Source: Microbacterium laevaniformans
GTDB taxonomy: Bacteria > Actinomycetota > Actinomycetes > Actinomycetales > Microbacteriaceae
Length of the DNA: 64,000 bases
Direction: 5' to 3'
Assembly: GCF_016907555.1 (NCBI RefSeq)
Contig: NZ_JAFBCE010000001.1
Span: forward strand, 1,054,001 to 1,118,000
Part shown: piece by piece, positions 28,711 to 38,865 of the stretch
How the letters are laid out: every line of letters starts with the position of its first letter
Position numbering within the stretch: position 1 is the first letter of the stretch
The notes under the pieces: model-generated
Told to the model about the DNA's origin: nothing
The model's database searches: none
Seen by the model: only the letters and a program-made list of their open reading frames with translations
Position numbers and translations under genes: made by a program

Positions 28711-28795
28711 CCCGACCGGGGTGCTGATCGCCCACGGTCCGCTCACGGCCGCGCGGCACCGCCGTCGCTCCACAGGCGGCGCCTAAGATTGACGG

Positions 28796-29800
28796 GTGCC
28801 CACCGAGACCAGCCGCAGCGCGCCCGAGGAGCGCCTCGTCAACCTGGTGGTCGCACTCATGGCGACGGAGCAGGGGCTGACGAAGGACACGATCCTCTCG
28901 TCGGTGGCCGGCTACCGCGAGCAGGGTTCCGCGGGGGCTTCCAAAGACGCGCTGGAGAAGATGTTCGAGCGCGACAAGGAGAATCTCCGCTCGCTCGGCA
29001 TCCCCGTGGAGACCATCGGCGACTACGCCGACCCCGACGATCTCCGTGAGGCGCGGTACCGCATCCCCACCGCAGAATACGAGCTTCCCGCCGACATCGA
29101 GTTCACGCCGGCCGAGCTCGCCGTGCTGAACCTCGCCGGCGGCGTGTGGAGCGAGAGCTCGATGTCGGCCGATGCGCGCAGCGGCCTGCGCAAGATCCGG
29201 GCGTTGGGCATCGACGTCGACGCGCCCATCATCGGCTACTCGCCGCGCGTGAACCTGCGCGAGCCCGCCTTCGCGCCGATGCAGCGCGCGATCGAACAGG
29301 GCCGCGTCGTCGAGTTCTCCTATCTGAAGGCGGGAGAGGAGAGTGCGCGCGTGCGTCGCGTGCAGCCCTACGCGTTGATCGAGTACGAGGCGCGGTGGCA
29401 CGTCTACGGGTTCGATCTGATTCAGGGTGACGTGCGCACGTTCCTGCTGTCGCGGATCGTGTCGGATGTCGCGATCACGCGGACGTCGTTCGATCTCGCC
29501 CTGCGCGAGGGCGCCGGCGAGCGTGCGCTGACCGGACTGGCGGAGCTCGCCGCCCGTCAGCAGGCGCTGCTGGAGATCGCCCCGGGCACCGAGGCCGCTC
29601 TGCGACTCACGCGCCGGGCGACGCCCGCCGACCAGGGAATCCGCGTGCCCTACGTCGACGTCCACATCTTCGCCGACGAGCTGGCCTCGTACGGCCCGGA
29701 GGTGCGCGTGGTCGAACCGGGAGAACTGCGCGACCAGGTGATCGCGCGTTTGGAGCGCACGCTACGTGTGCACGGCACCGGCGCGGGGGAGCGATCATGA
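28796..29800 (+). CDS. pafB: WYL-domain transcriptional regulator PafB
   Basis: 334 residues, GTG start. N-terminal winged-helix region (ERLVNLVVALMATEQGLTKDTI) and WYL domain (residues about 150-225, VEFSYLKAGEESARVRRVQPYALIEYEARWHVYGFD). With PafC it forms a heterodimer that activates LexA-independent DNA-damage genes in mycobacteria. Stop overlaps pafC start by 4 bp. Confidence 0.93.
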   Translation: MPTETSRSAPEERLVNLVVALMATEQGLTKDTILSSVAGYREQGSAGASKDALEKMFERDKENLRSLGIPVETIGDYADPDDLREARYRIPTAEYELPADIEFTPAELAVLNLAGGVWSESSMSADARSGLRKIRALGIDVDAPIIGYSPRVNLREPAFAPMQRAIEQGRVVEFSYLKAGEESARVRRVQPYALIEYEARWHVYGFDLIQGDVRTFLLSRIVSDVAITRTSFDLALREGAGERALTGLAELAARQQALLEIAPGTEAALRLTRRATPADQGIRVPYVDVHIFADELASYGPEVRVVEPGELRDQVIARLERTLRVHGTGAGERS

Positions 29801-30765
29801 GTGCGCGGCGTAAGCCTCTTCTCGCCACCGATCGCGCTGCCCTGATCCTCCAGCTGGTGCCCTACCTGATCGGGAAGGGCGAGGTTTCGCTCACCGAGGC
29901 GGCAGAGGAGTTCGACGTCACGGTCGAGCAGATGCGGACCATGGTGGAGAAGCTGACCGTCATCGGGCTACCCGGCGACGGCGGCTTCTGGCAGATGGCG
30001 AACGATCTGTTCGACATCGATTGGGATCTTCTCGATCAGCAGGATCTCATCGTCATCACCAACACCGTCGGGCTCGAGCGCACCCCGCGCCTGACGGCAC
30101 CGGAGGCGGCGGCCCTGCTCGCCGGACTCCGCGTCGCGGCATCGCTGCCCGGCGTCGGCGACAGCGGCGTGATCCAGGGGCTGCTCGCCAAGCTCGCGCG
30201 TGGCGCTTCGGGCGTGCCGGCCGATGTCATCGTCGCGTCCGGCGAGGTCGACGACGTCCGTCTGACGGTCGATCGCGCGCTGCGCGACGGCGTCGCCGTG
30301 GCCTTCACCTACCAAGCTCCGGATGCCGCGCCCACCACCCGCACGGTCGACCCGGTCAAGGTCCACCTCGCGGGCGGTCAGTGGTACCTGCAGGGGTGGT
30401 GCCACCTGCGTCAGGCGATGCGCACCTTCCACCTCGACCGCGTTTCCGACGTGCGTCTCACCGACATCGTGAGCACCCACGGTGACGACAGCGTTCCGGG
30501 ACTGTTCGAGGGCGCCGCCCGCGACGTTGAAGTCGTCGTCCGCTATCGGGCATCGGCTGCGCCCCTGCTGGCCGACTACGTCGTGATCGACGACCCGGCC
30601 GATGCCGGCGCCGCGGTGCGCTCGGCACGGGTGCGCGTGGGGGATGCCCGCAGCCTGAAGCGTGTCGCGGCGAAGCTCGGCGGAGATCTGGAGATCGTCG
30701 GACCGGATGCCGCGCGTCACGCAGCCGCGGCGTGGGCCGAGGCGGGGCTCGCCCAGTACGCCTGA
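29797..30765 (+). CDS. pafC: WYL-domain transcriptional regulator PafC
   Basis: 322 residues. N-terminal helix-turn-helix (LIGKGEVSLTEAAEEFDVTVEQMRTMVEKL) and WYL core (VAFTYQAPDAAPTTRTVDPVKVHLAGGQWYLQGWCH). Partner of PafB. The pafB-pafC-tatA-tatC order is the standard actinobacterial arrangement. Confidence 0.93.
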   Translation: MSARRKPLLATDRAALILQLVPYLIGKGEVSLTEAAEEFDVTVEQMRTMVEKLTVIGLPGDGGFWQMANDLFDIDWDLLDQQDLIVITNTVGLERTPRLTAPEAAALLAGLRVAASLPGVGDSGVIQGLLAKLARGASGVPADVIVASGEVDDVRLTVDRALRDGVAVAFTYQAPDAAPTTRTVDPVKVHLAGGQWYLQGWCHLRQAMRTFHLDRVSDVRLTDIVSTHGDDSVPGLFEGAARDVEVVVRYRASAAPLLADYVVIDDPADAGAAVRSARVRVGDARSLKRVAAKLGGDLEIVGPDAARHAAAAWAEAGLAQYA

Positions 30766-30824
30766 GCCCGGCGGCGGGACCGACAGGTAGACTGGGCGAT
30801 ATCCCCAGACCCGAGGAGACCCTC

Positions 30825-31070
30825 ATGCTCGGAGGCTTGACCGGCTGGCACCTGCTGGCCCTTGTCGTCATCATCCTGCTCCTGTTCGGAGCGGCGAAGC
30901 TCCCTGCGCTGGCCAAGAGCGTCGGTCAGTCCGCACGCGTCTTCAAGGGCGAGATGAAGGCGATGAAGGAAGACGACGCCGCCGCGGCGCCGCCCGCACC
31001 GCCGGTGACCGGAAGCGCAGCCGGGACGGCCGCCTCGAGCGCCGAGCCCGGACCCGACGCCAAGCCCTGA
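30825..31070 (+). CDS. tatA: Sec-independent translocase component TatA
   Basis: 81 residues from ATG after GAGGAG. N-terminal helix WHLLALVVIILLLFGAAKLP, the TatA hinge and amphipathic helix (LAKSVGQSARVFKGEMKAM), then an Ala/Pro-rich tail. Forms the pore for folded proteins carrying twin-arginine signals, such as the multicopper oxidase of the left island. Confidence 0.95.
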   Translation: MLGGLTGWHLLALVVIILLLFGAAKLPALAKSVGQSARVFKGEMKAMKEDDAAAAPPAPPVTGSAAGTAASSAEPGPDAKP

Positions 31071-31075
31071 CGTCG

Positions 31076-31888
31076 GTGGCCACGGTCGAGTCCGCTCGTC
31101 TCGGCGAGGACGACGCGCCCCGTCGCGATCGCCGGATGTCGCTGGCGGAGCACCTCACGGAGCTGCGCCGACGCTTCATCATCGGCATCATCGCGCTCGT
31201 GGTCGGCATGATCATCGCGTGGATCTTCACCGACGCCATCATCTGGGCGATGACCGAGCCGATCCGGGTCGTCGCCGCGCAACGCGGCGACGGCGACGTT
31301 GTCACTCTGATGTACCAGAGCATCACGGGTCCGTTCGATATGCGGTTGCGCATCGCGCTGGCCGTCGGCGTCATCTTCTCCGCACCGGTGTGGGTCTGGC
31401 AGATCTGGGCTTTCCTCGTTCCGGGCCTCACCCGCAAGGAGGTCCGCTACACCATCGGGTTCGTGAGCGCCGCCGTGCCCCTTTTCGCCGCCGGCGTGTT
31501 CGTCGGGTGGCTGATCATGCCCCACATCGTGGAGCTCATGGCCTCGTTCACTCCGCAGGGCGCGTCGAACATCTACGACTCGAAGTACTACTACGACTTC
31601 GTCTTCAAGCTGCTGCTCGTCGTCGGCGTCTCCTTCGTGCTTCCCGTCTTCCTGGTCGCGTTGAACCTCGCCGGTGTGATGAGCGGCATGGCGATCCTGA
31701 AGGGCTGGCGAGTGGCCGTTCTCGTGGCGTCGCTGTTCGCAGCCCTCGCCACGCCCGCCGCCGACATCGTCAGCATGCTGCTGCTGGCCGGCATCCTGAC
31801 GGTGCTCTACTTCGCCGCCGCCGGGCTCTCGGTGATCTTCGATCGCCGACGCGCCAAACGCGAGAAGGCGCTCGGGCTCGACCTGTGA
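31076..31888 (+). CDS. tatC: Sec-independent translocase component TatC
   Basis: 270 residues, GTG start five bases after tatA. Six membrane helices, family motifs MSLAEHLTELRRRF, PVWVWQIWAFLVPGLTRKEVR and FLVALNLAGVM. Receptor for twin-arginine signal peptides. Stop overlaps the helicase start by 4 bp (GTGA). Confidence 0.96.
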   Translation: MATVESARLGEDDAPRRDRRMSLAEHLTELRRRFIIGIIALVVGMIIAWIFTDAIIWAMTEPIRVVAAQRGDGDVVTLMYQSITGPFDMRLRIALAVGVIFSAPVWVWQIWAFLVPGLTRKEVRYTIGFVSAAVPLFAAGVFVGWLIMPHIVELMASFTPQGASNIYDSKYYYDFVFKLLLVVGVSFVLPVFLVALNLAGVMSGMAILKGWRVAVLVASLFAALATPAADIVSMLLLAGILTVLYFAAAGLSVIFDRRRAKREKALGLDL

Positions 31889-34365
31889 CGGATCCCGCCA
31901 GCCGCTACGCGCAGGCGCAGGCCCGTCAGGCGCATCCGATCACGGCCTCCTTCGCCGACGGCCAGCGCTTCGACCTCGATCCCTTCCAGACCGCGGGATG
32001 CCACGCCCTCGAGGACGGACGCAGCGTGCTGGTGGCGGCGCCCACCGGCGCGGGAAAGACCATCGTCGGCGAGTTCGCCGTGCATCTGGCCATGCGCGAA
32101 CCCGATGAGAAGGCGTTCTACACGACCCCGATGAAGGCGCTGTCGAACCAGAAGTTCCGCGAGCTGCAGCAGGTCTACGGCGAGGACGAGGTGGGCCTGC
32201 TCACGGGGGACACCAACATCAACGGCAACGCCCGCGTCGTCGTGATGACCACCGAGGTTCTTCGCAACATGCTCTACGCCGATTCACCGGCACTGCGCGG
32301 CTTGCGGTACGTGGTGATGGACGAAGTCCACTACCTCGCCGATCGGTTCCGCGGGGCGGTGTGGGAGGAGGTCATCATCCATCTGCCCGCGCGCGTGAAG
32401 CTGGTATCGCTGTCGGCGACCGTGTCGAACGCAGAGGAGTTCGGAGACTGGCTCGACACCGTGCGCGGTGACACCGCGGTGATCGTCTCCGAGACCCGCC
32501 CTGTTCCGCTCGAACAGCATGTGCTGGTCCGTGGCGATCTACTGCCGTTGTTCGACGACCGGGCCGGCATCGCGACCGCGCAGGTCAATCAGGAGCTCAT
32601 GCGCCTGCGATCGGTGCGCGGCTCCACCTTCGAGAGCAATCGGCGGGCGCAGGACTATCGCTCGCAGCGTCATCGGATGCAGGGCGATCGATCGGGCGGT
32701 CCGCGGCCTCCGAAGGGGGGAGTGCGCCCCCTGCGCTCCGCCAACGCGCAGCGCATCGAGCGCATCGACCGCCCGCAGGTGGTGGAACTGCTCGCGCGGG
32801 CGAACCTCCTGCCGTCGATCTTCTTCATCTTCAGTCGCGCGGGGTGCGAGGCAGCGGTGCAGCAGCTCCGACGCTCCGGGGTGCGTCTAACCGACCGCGA
32901 CGAGCGCGATGAGATCCGTCGCATCGTCGACGAGCGCACGCTGACGCTTCCCGACGAGGATCTTGCCGTCCTCGGCTTCTGGGAGTGGCGGGAGAACCTC
33001 GAACGCGGTGTCGCCGCCCACCATGCAGGCCTGCTCCCGGCGTTCAAGGAGATCGTCGAGGAGCTCTTCCAGCGAAAGCTCGTCAAAGTCGTCTTCGCGA
33101 CCGAGACGCTCGCGCTCGGCATCAACATGCCGGCACGCACCGTCGTCCTCGAGAAGCTGGAGAAGTTCAATGGCGAGGCGCGGGTCGCCATCACCTCCGG
33201 CGAGTACACGCAGCTGACGGGACGTGCGGGACGCCGCGGCATCGATGTCGAAGGTCACGCGGTCATCCAGTGGAGCGAGAGTCTCGATCCCCAGGCCGTC
33301 GCGGCCCTCGCCTCGCGGCGCACCTACCCGCTCAACTCGAGCTTCCGTCCGACGTACAACATGGCGGTCAACCTCATCGACCAGTTCGGTCGGGCCCGGG
33401 CGCGCGAGATCCTCGAGTCGTCGTTCGCCCAGTTCCAGGCCGACCGGGCCGTGGTGGGGCTGGCGCGCGAGGTCAAGGATGCCGAGGAGTCCCTCGCCGG
33501 CTATGCGGCGTCGATGGCATGTGAGAGGGGCGATTTCGCCGAGTTCGCGCGGATGAGGCGCGAGCTGGGCGATCTCGAACGCAAGGGCGACCGCTCCGGA
33601 CCACCGAAGGTGCGCCAGCAGCGCCAGGAGCGGATCGAGTCGCTGCGGCGCAGCCTCAAGCGGCACCCGTGCCAGAGCTGTCCCGATCGTGAGAAGCACG
33701 CCCGGTGGGCCGAGCGGTACGACAAACTCCGGCGCCATACCGACAAACTGCGTCAGCAGATCGACATGCGCACCGGCACCGTCGCCCGCATCTTCGACCG
33801 GGTCGTCGATGTGCTCACCGCGCTGGACTACGTGCATCTCGATCCTCACGGCGCCACCGCCTTGACCGCCGCCGGCGCGACGATGAAGCGGATCTACGGC
33901 GAACGTGATCTCCTCGTCGCGGAGTCGTTGCGCACCCGTATCTGGAAAGACCTCGACCCGGCGGGTCTTGCCGCTCTTGCCTGCTGCCTCGTCTACGAGC
34001 CGCGTCGCGACGAGAGCGGCCCCGGAGAGCACGGACTTCCACGCGGCGCATTCCGCGGGGCATTGACGGCGACGCAGGAGCTGTGGGCGCGTCTGGACGA
34101 TCTGGAGCAGGACCATCGTCTGCCCGGGTCGTCACCGGTCGCCACCGGTCTTGCCCAGGCGATGCACTCCTGGGCGCGGGGGACTTCGCTCGACCGCGTG
34201 CTGCAGGAGGCGGATCTCGCCGCCGGCGACTTCGTCCGCTGGACGAAGCAGACCATCGACCTGCTCGATCAGCTGTCGATGGTCGCTGACGCTCCGCTCG
34301 CCACGACGGCCCGGGCGGCCCTCGACGCCGTCCGGCGCGGGATCGTCGCATACGGCTCGTCCTGA
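31885..34365 (+). CDS. helY: Ski2/Mtr4-like DEAD-box RNA helicase HelY
   Basis: 826 residues from the GTG overlapping the tatC stop; the frame is open further upstream inside tatC but only this start gives a normal N-terminus. Helicase motifs: AAPTGAGKTIVGEF near residue 53, VVMDEVHYLADRFRG near 143, LSATVSN, and GRAGRRGIDVEGHAVIQW near 448. The C-terminal rRNA-processing-arch-like and DSHCT regions are present. Probably works in RNA turnover. Confidence 0.92.
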   Translation: MTDPASRYAQAQARQAHPITASFADGQRFDLDPFQTAGCHALEDGRSVLVAAPTGAGKTIVGEFAVHLAMREPDEKAFYTTPMKALSNQKFRELQQVYGEDEVGLLTGDTNINGNARVVVMTTEVLRNMLYADSPALRGLRYVVMDEVHYLADRFRGAVWEEVIIHLPARVKLVSLSATVSNAEEFGDWLDTVRGDTAVIVSETRPVPLEQHVLVRGDLLPLFDDRAGIATAQVNQELMRLRSVRGSTFESNRRAQDYRSQRHRMQGDRSGGPRPPKGGVRPLRSANAQRIERIDRPQVVELLARANLLPSIFFIFSRAGCEAAVQQLRRSGVRLTDRDERDEIRRIVDERTLTLPDEDLAVLGFWEWRENLERGVAAHHAGLLPAFKEIVEELFQRKLVKVVFATETLALGINMPARTVVLEKLEKFNGEARVAITSGEYTQLTGRAGRRGIDVEGHAVIQWSESLDPQAVAALASRRTYPLNSSFRPTYNMAVNLIDQFGRARAREILESSFAQFQADRAVVGLAREVKDAEESLAGYAASMACERGDFAEFARMRRELGDLERKGDRSGPPKVRQQRQERIESLRRSLKRHPCQSCPDREKHARWAERYDKLRRHTDKLRQQIDMRTGTVARIFDRVVDVLTALDYVHLDPHGATALTAAGATMKRIYGERDLLVAESLRTRIWKDLDPAGLAALACCLVYEPRRDESGPGEHGLPRGAFRGALTATQELWARLDDLEQDHRLPGSSPVATGLAQAMHSWARGTSLDRVLQEADLAAGDFVRWTKQTIDLLDQLSMVADAPLATTARAALDAVRRGIVAYGSS

Positions 34366-34388
34366 ATCTGCTCGCCTAGGCTCGATCC

Positions 34389-35990
34389 GTGTCCGAACGA
34401 CTTCGCCCTGCCGCGTCGGCGCGACCGCTACTTCCGCTGTGGGCCGCCGCTGTCGTGGCGACCGCCGCGGGGTTGGTGCTCACGCTCGCGTTTCCCGCTC
34501 TGTCGTGGTGGCCGGTGGTCTTCGTCGCTGTGCCGCTGGCGCTGCTGACGCTCGTCGGACGGCGCACCGGAGGCGCGTTCGTGGTCGGGCTCCTTTTCGG
34601 CGCGGGGCTGTTCTTCGTGAACTTCTCCTTCACCGCACGTTACCTCGGACCGGTGCCGTGGATCGCCCTGTCGGCGCTGGAGTCGGTGCTGACGGCGGTC
34701 ATGGCGATCCCCATCGCCTGGGCGTATCGCTGGATGCCTCGTTGGGCCCCCGGTACCGCGGGAAGACTGATCGCGCTGCCGGCTCTCGTGGCCGGGTTGT
34801 GGGTGTCGCGGGAGGAGCTCCAGGGCACCTTCCCCTACGGAGGCTTTCCCTGGACCCGCATCGCCGTGACGCAGGCGGACTCGCCGCTCGCGCACGTCAC
34901 GTCGTGGACGGGAATGAGCGGTCTGTCGTTCCTCATCGTCTTCGCCTGTGCGACGGCGATCGAGGCGGCGCGGCTCGGACGATCCCGCGGTGTGCCCGCC
35001 GCGGCGCTGCGGATCCTGCCGGCGGCGATCACCGTCCTGGTGCTCTTTCTTCTTCCCGCCTTTCCCACGACGGATGCCGGCAGCATCCGCGTGGGGGCCG
35101 TGCAGGGCAACGGGCCGGCCGGCTACTTCGATCAGCGTGCCGCCTACGACGTGTTCCGCGCGCAGCTTGCGGCGACGCGACCCATCGAAGACCGCGACAT
35201 CGATCTGCTGCTCTGGCCGGAGGGTGGGATCGATGCCGACCCGCTGTCGAATACGTCGGTGCGCACAGCTCTGGACGCTCTGGCAGACCGTGTGGGCGCA
35301 CCGCTGCTGGTCAGCGGCGTCACCCAACGCGGCGATCAGTACTTCAACTCCTCGCTGCTGTGGAAGGCCGGGGCCCAGAACCCGACGGCGCTGTATGACA
35401 AGCGCCACCCGGTTCCGTTCGGCGAGTACGTGCCGGACCGTTGGTTCTACAACATGCTCGCCCCGGATCTCATCGGCCTCATCCGGCGCGAGTACACGCC
35501 GGGGACGACGACGCCCATGTTCGACGTGAACGGTGTGGGAGTCGGGCTCGCCATCTGCTTCGACGTGATCTACGACGATGTCATCCGCGAGGGCGCCGTG
35601 TCCGGGGCCCAGGTGTACATGTTCCAGACGAACAACGCCGACTTCCGCGGAACCGACGAGAACCTCCAGCAACTCGCGTTCGCCCGCATTCGAGCCGTCG
35701 AGAGCGGCCGCGCCGTCGTCAACCTGTCGACCGTCGGCACCAGTCAGGTCATCGGACCCGACGGCGGCACGATCGACGCGCTGCCCGCCGACGAGCCGGG
35801 GGCGATGGTTACCGATGTGCCCTTGCGCACCGGGCTGACCCCCGGCATCCTCCTCGGCGATGCCGTGCAGAGCCTGCTCGGATGGGGCAGTGTGGTGGCG
35901 CTCGCGCTGGTCGGTCTCATCGTCCGCCGTCGCGCGCGCACGCCGAAGACGCCGACCCCCGAAGGGGCCGGCGTCGAAGCGGGGGAGTGA
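34389..35990 (+). CDS. lnt: Apolipoprotein N-acyltransferase
   Basis: 533 residues, GTG start. N-terminal block of membrane helices (to about residue 235), then a nitrilase-like catalytic domain with Glu in LLLWPEGGID, Lys in YDKRHPVPFGEYVP and Cys in GLAICFDVIYDD; a final membrane helix near the C-terminus. Adds the third acyl chain to lipoproteins after Lgt and LspA have acted. Confidence 0.94.
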   Translation: MSERLRPAASARPLLPLWAAAVVATAAGLVLTLAFPALSWWPVVFVAVPLALLTLVGRRTGGAFVVGLLFGAGLFFVNFSFTARYLGPVPWIALSALESVLTAVMAIPIAWAYRWMPRWAPGTAGRLIALPALVAGLWVSREELQGTFPYGGFPWTRIAVTQADSPLAHVTSWTGMSGLSFLIVFACATAIEAARLGRSRGVPAAALRILPAAITVLVLFLLPAFPTTDAGSIRVGAVQGNGPAGYFDQRAAYDVFRAQLAATRPIEDRDIDLLLWPEGGIDADPLSNTSVRTALDALADRVGAPLLVSGVTQRGDQYFNSSLLWKAGAQNPTALYDKRHPVPFGEYVPDRWFYNMLAPDLIGLIRREYTPGTTTPMFDVNGVGVGLAICFDVIYDDVIREGAVSGAQVYMFQTNNADFRGTDENLQQLAFARIRAVESGRAVVNLSTVGTSQVIGPDGGTIDALPADEPGAMVTDVPLRTGLTPGILLGDAVQSLLGWGSVVALALVGLIVRRRARTPKTPTPEGAGVEAGE

Positions 35991-35993
35991 GCG

Positions 35994-36368
35994 TCAGGCG
36001 CTCAGGCGCGAGTCGTCCGCGGCGCCGCGACGGGCGCGCAGCAGGGAGAGGCGCTCCTTGAGGAGCTCCTCCAGCTCGGGAACGGTGCGACGCTCCAGCA
36101 GCATGTCCCAGTGGGTACGGGGAGCCTTGTCGCCGGAGTGGTCGACCTCGACGACCGAGTCGCCCACGCGGAGCACGGCCTCGGCGCCGCAGGTGCGGCA
36201 TTCCCAGGCCTCGGGAAGCTCGGCGTCGGCCGCGAAGGTCATCACGGTCTCGCGTCCGCACTGCGTGCAGACATAGGTGTGGTTGGCGCGCTCATGGAAC
36301 ACGACGCCTTCTTCGCTCTGTAGGCTCGAGGCGCCGAGTCGGATGCCGCGCAGGCTGCGATCTGCCAT
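35994..36368 (-). CDS. rbpA: RNA polymerase-binding protein RbpA
   Basis: 124 residues. Start RSLRGIRLGASSLQSEEGVV, central domain with CTQCGRETVMTFA and WECRTCG, then TPRTHWDML-type sigma-interaction region (KAPRTHWDMLLERR). Actinobacterial factor that stabilises promoter complexes. Convergent with lnt, three bases apart. Confidence 0.96.
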   Translation of the reverse strand: MADRSLRGIRLGASSLQSEEGVVFHERANHTYVCTQCGRETVMTFAADAELPEAWECRTCGAEAVLRVGDSVVEVDHSGDKAPRTHWDMLLERRTVPELEELLKERLSLLRARRGAADDSRLSA

Positions 36369-36469
36369 TGTGTGGTCCTCTCGTCGTGTCAGGTATAACG
36401 TGCGGACCTGTGTGCCTCATCCGAACGGCCGTGCCAAATCGCCCTTTCACAGGGGATCCCCAGCCCTGA

Positions 36470-37243
36470 TCAGGGGCGCGAGGCGGTGGCGTTCAGTGCG
36501 AGGTCGGCGCGATCGGTGACGAGACCGTCGACGCCGAGAGCCAGCAGTCGATCCATGTCGTGGCGGTCGTTGACCGTCCAGACGTGCACCTCGACGTCGG
36601 CGTCGTGAACGAGGCGCAGCAGGCGTGGTGTCACGATGCGCATCGGTCCCTGGCGCTCGGGGATCTGCACGGCATCCACCCCGCGAAGTACGCGTTTGAC
36701 CAGAGCGCTCGATCCCGTCGACACGGCAGCCAGCAGTCTCGCGATGGTCTCGCGGCCGGCCGAGGTCGCCGGTTCGCCGCCGAGACGACGTGCCGCATCG
36801 AGCGCTCGCCTGCGGCGCGCGTCCGAGAAGCTCGTGACCAGCACGCGATCCGCGTGCCCGGCGACGATGCGCCCCAGCGGAAGGGCGGCATCGGGGGACT
36901 TGACGTCGATGTTGAAGCGCAGCGTCGGAAACGCCTCGATCGTGTCGGCGGCGCTCGCGAGCCCCCCGCGGTCGGCCATGATCTCCACGAGCTCGTCGTG
37001 GCGCACGGCCGCGATCTTTCGCGGATCACCAGTCACCCGGAGCAGATCGTCATCGTGGAAGAAGACCACGACGCCGTCAGCGGTCAGGTGGCAGTCCGAC
37101 TCCACGTACTTCGCACCGATCGCGTGCGCGGCGGCGAACGCGGCGACCGTGTTCTCCACGATGCCCTCGGCGTCCGTCGGGACGAAGCCGCGATGAGCCA
37201 GCACACGCGGAGCGGCGCTGGCGGCGAACCACAGGTGGCTCAC
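36470..37243 (-). CDS. Glycerophosphodiester phosphodiesterase
   Basis: 257 residues, GTG start overlapping the SPFH gene stop by 4 bp. Catalytic motifs VLAHRGF near residue 15, ENTVAAF near 29, ESDCHLTADGVVVFFHDD near 48-65, and the barrel end HVWTVND. No signal peptide, so likely cytoplasmic; releases glycerol 3-phosphate from phospholipid head-group products. Confidence 0.93.
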   Translation of the reverse strand: MSHLWFAASAAPRVLAHRGFVPTDAEGIVENTVAAFAAAHAIGAKYVESDCHLTADGVVVFFHDDDLLRVTGDPRKIAAVRHDELVEIMADRGGLASAADTIEAFPTLRFNIDVKSPDAALPLGRIVAGHADRVLVTSFSDARRRRALDAARRLGGEPATSAGRETIARLLAAVSTGSSALVKRVLRGVDAVQIPERQGPMRIVTPRLLRLVHDADVEVHVWTVNDRHDMDRLLALGVDGLVTDRADLALNATASRP

Positions 37244-38199
37244 GAGAGATCAGTAGGAGGCGTGGCCGTCGTCGCGGGCGGCCTCGGTGCGTCGCCGGCA
37301 TCCGCGCGCGCGGCGAACGCGCTTCCGAGACCCTTCATCGCCTCCGTGAACTCACTGGGAATGATCCACAGCTTGCTCGACGCGCTGTCGCTGATCTTCG
37401 GCAGGGTCTGCAGGTACTGATACGCGAGGAGCTTGTCGTCGGGGCGGCCCGCGTGGATCGCGGAGAAGACGTTCTGGATCGCGGCGGCCTCGCCCTCGGC
37501 ACGGAGGATCGCGGCCTGCTTGTCACCCTCTGCGCCCAGGATCGCCGCCTGACGGCGTCCCTCCGCCTCGAGGATCTGCGACTGCTTCGATCCCTCGGCG
37601 GTGAGGATGGTCGCGCGACGCTCGCGCTCGGCCCTCATCTGCTTCTCCATCGAGTCCTGGATGGAGTGGGGCGGGTCGATGGCCTTCAGCTCGACGCGCG
37701 ACACCCGCAGGCCCCACTTGCCGGTTGCCTCATCGAGGACGACGCGCAGCTGCCCGTTGATGTTGTCCCGACTCGTCAGCGCCTCTTCCAGGTTGAGACC
37801 GCCGACGACGTTGCGGAGCGTGGTCGTCGTGAGCTGTTCGACGGCCGACAGGTAGTTGGCGATCTCGTACGTCGCGGCGCGCGCGTCGGTCACCTGGAAG
37901 TAGACGACGGTGTCGATGGAGACCACGAGGTTGTCCTCGGTGATGACCGGCTGCGGCGGGAAGGACACGACCTGTTCGCGCATGTCGACGAGGGGTCGCA
38001 GGCGGTCGATGAAGGGCACCAGGAGGTTCAGCCCGGGGGAGAGGGTGCGCTGATAGCGGCCCAGGCGCTCGACGACACCGGAGTAGGCCTGCGGGATGAT
38101 CCGAATGGATCGGAAGAGGACCACGATCACGAAGATCGCGACCACGACGAGCAGGACGATCACGAAGATCTGACCCACGAACGCTCCGACGTCGACCAT
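37240..38199 (-). CDS. SPFH/band 7 (stomatin-like) membrane protein
   Basis: 319 residues from ATG 38199, chosen because the membrane helix (about 8-30) starts at once. SPFH domain RIIPQAYSGVVERLGRYQRTLSPGLNLLVPFID, then a coiled-coil region rich in Glu/Ala repeats (AEGSKQSQILEAEGRRQAAILGAEGDKQ). Forms membrane scaffolds. Start overlaps the NfeD-like stop by one base; NfeD-stomatin pairs act together. Confidence 0.94.
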   Translation of the reverse strand: MVDVGAFVGQIFVIVLLVVVAIFVIVVLFRSIRIIPQAYSGVVERLGRYQRTLSPGLNLLVPFIDRLRPLVDMREQVVSFPPQPVITEDNLVVSIDTVVYFQVTDARAATYEIANYLSAVEQLTTTTLRNVVGGLNLEEALTSRDNINGQLRVVLDEATGKWGLRVSRVELKAIDPPHSIQDSMEKQMRAERERRATILTAEGSKQSQILEAEGRRQAAILGAEGDKQAAILRAEGEAAAIQNVFSAIHAGRPDDKLLAYQYLQTLPKISDSASSKLWIIPSEFTEAMKGLGSAFAARADAGDAPRPPATTATPPTDLS

Positions 38200-38714
38200 C
38201 AGTCGGTGCTCCTTTCGGGAGAGTCGGATGCCGCCGGGGAGCCGGTGGCGGGGGAGGAGGGGACAGGTGCCACTTCGACCGTGGCACCGCGCACCGCAGT
38301 GACCACAGCCCGGTCGCCGGGAGACAGTGCGGTGGCCGCCGGGGCGAGCTCTGCCGTCCACTGCTCGCCGTTGTCGAGACGGACGAAGCCGCGACCATCG
38401 ACGAAGGGCGCCGTCACGCGTGCGGCCATGCCGTAGAGCGCGTCGACGTTCGTCGGGTGCGGCTGGCTCGATCGGCGCAGCGCGGTGAGCAGGAGCGGGC
38501 GGATCGTGAACAGCAGCAGTGCCGACACGGCAGCGGCGATGAGTACCTGAAGCCACCAGGGGCCGCCGAGCAGGTTCACGCCGAGGCCGCCGATGACCGC
38601 GCCGGCGGCGAGCATGAGGAAGGTGAACTCGAGGGTCAGCAGTTCGATGATCACGAAGACCACGGCGAGCACGATCCAGGCGATCCAGAGATATTGCGTG
38701 AGATCGGGCAGCAT
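38199..38714 (-). CDS. NfeD-like membrane protein
   Basis: 171 residues; GAAGGGAG upstream fits ATG 38714. Three or four hydrophobic segments (about 8-30, 30-50, 52-75), then a C-terminal OB-fold (ALYGMAARVTAPFVDGRGFVRLDNGEQWTAEL). Partner of the SPFH protein next to it. Confidence 0.92.
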   Translation of the reverse strand: MLPDLTQYLWIAWIVLAVVFVIIELLTLEFTFLMLAAGAVIGGLGVNLLGGPWWLQVLIAAAVSALLLFTIRPLLLTALRRSSQPHPTNVDALYGMAARVTAPFVDGRGFVRLDNGEQWTAELAPAATALSPGDRAVVTAVRGATVEVAPVPSSPATGSPAASDSPERSTD

Positions 38715-38865
38715 GCGCGCTCCCTTCGTGGGTCTTGTTCGAACCCTAACACCCGGCCGTCTCGATGCGGTGGCCAGCCGCCGGGTGTTCGTCGGGCACC
38801 GGTTGATAGTGTCGAGAAGGCTGCGGCGACATCCGCCCGGCATCCGTCTTCTTGCAGGAGCAATC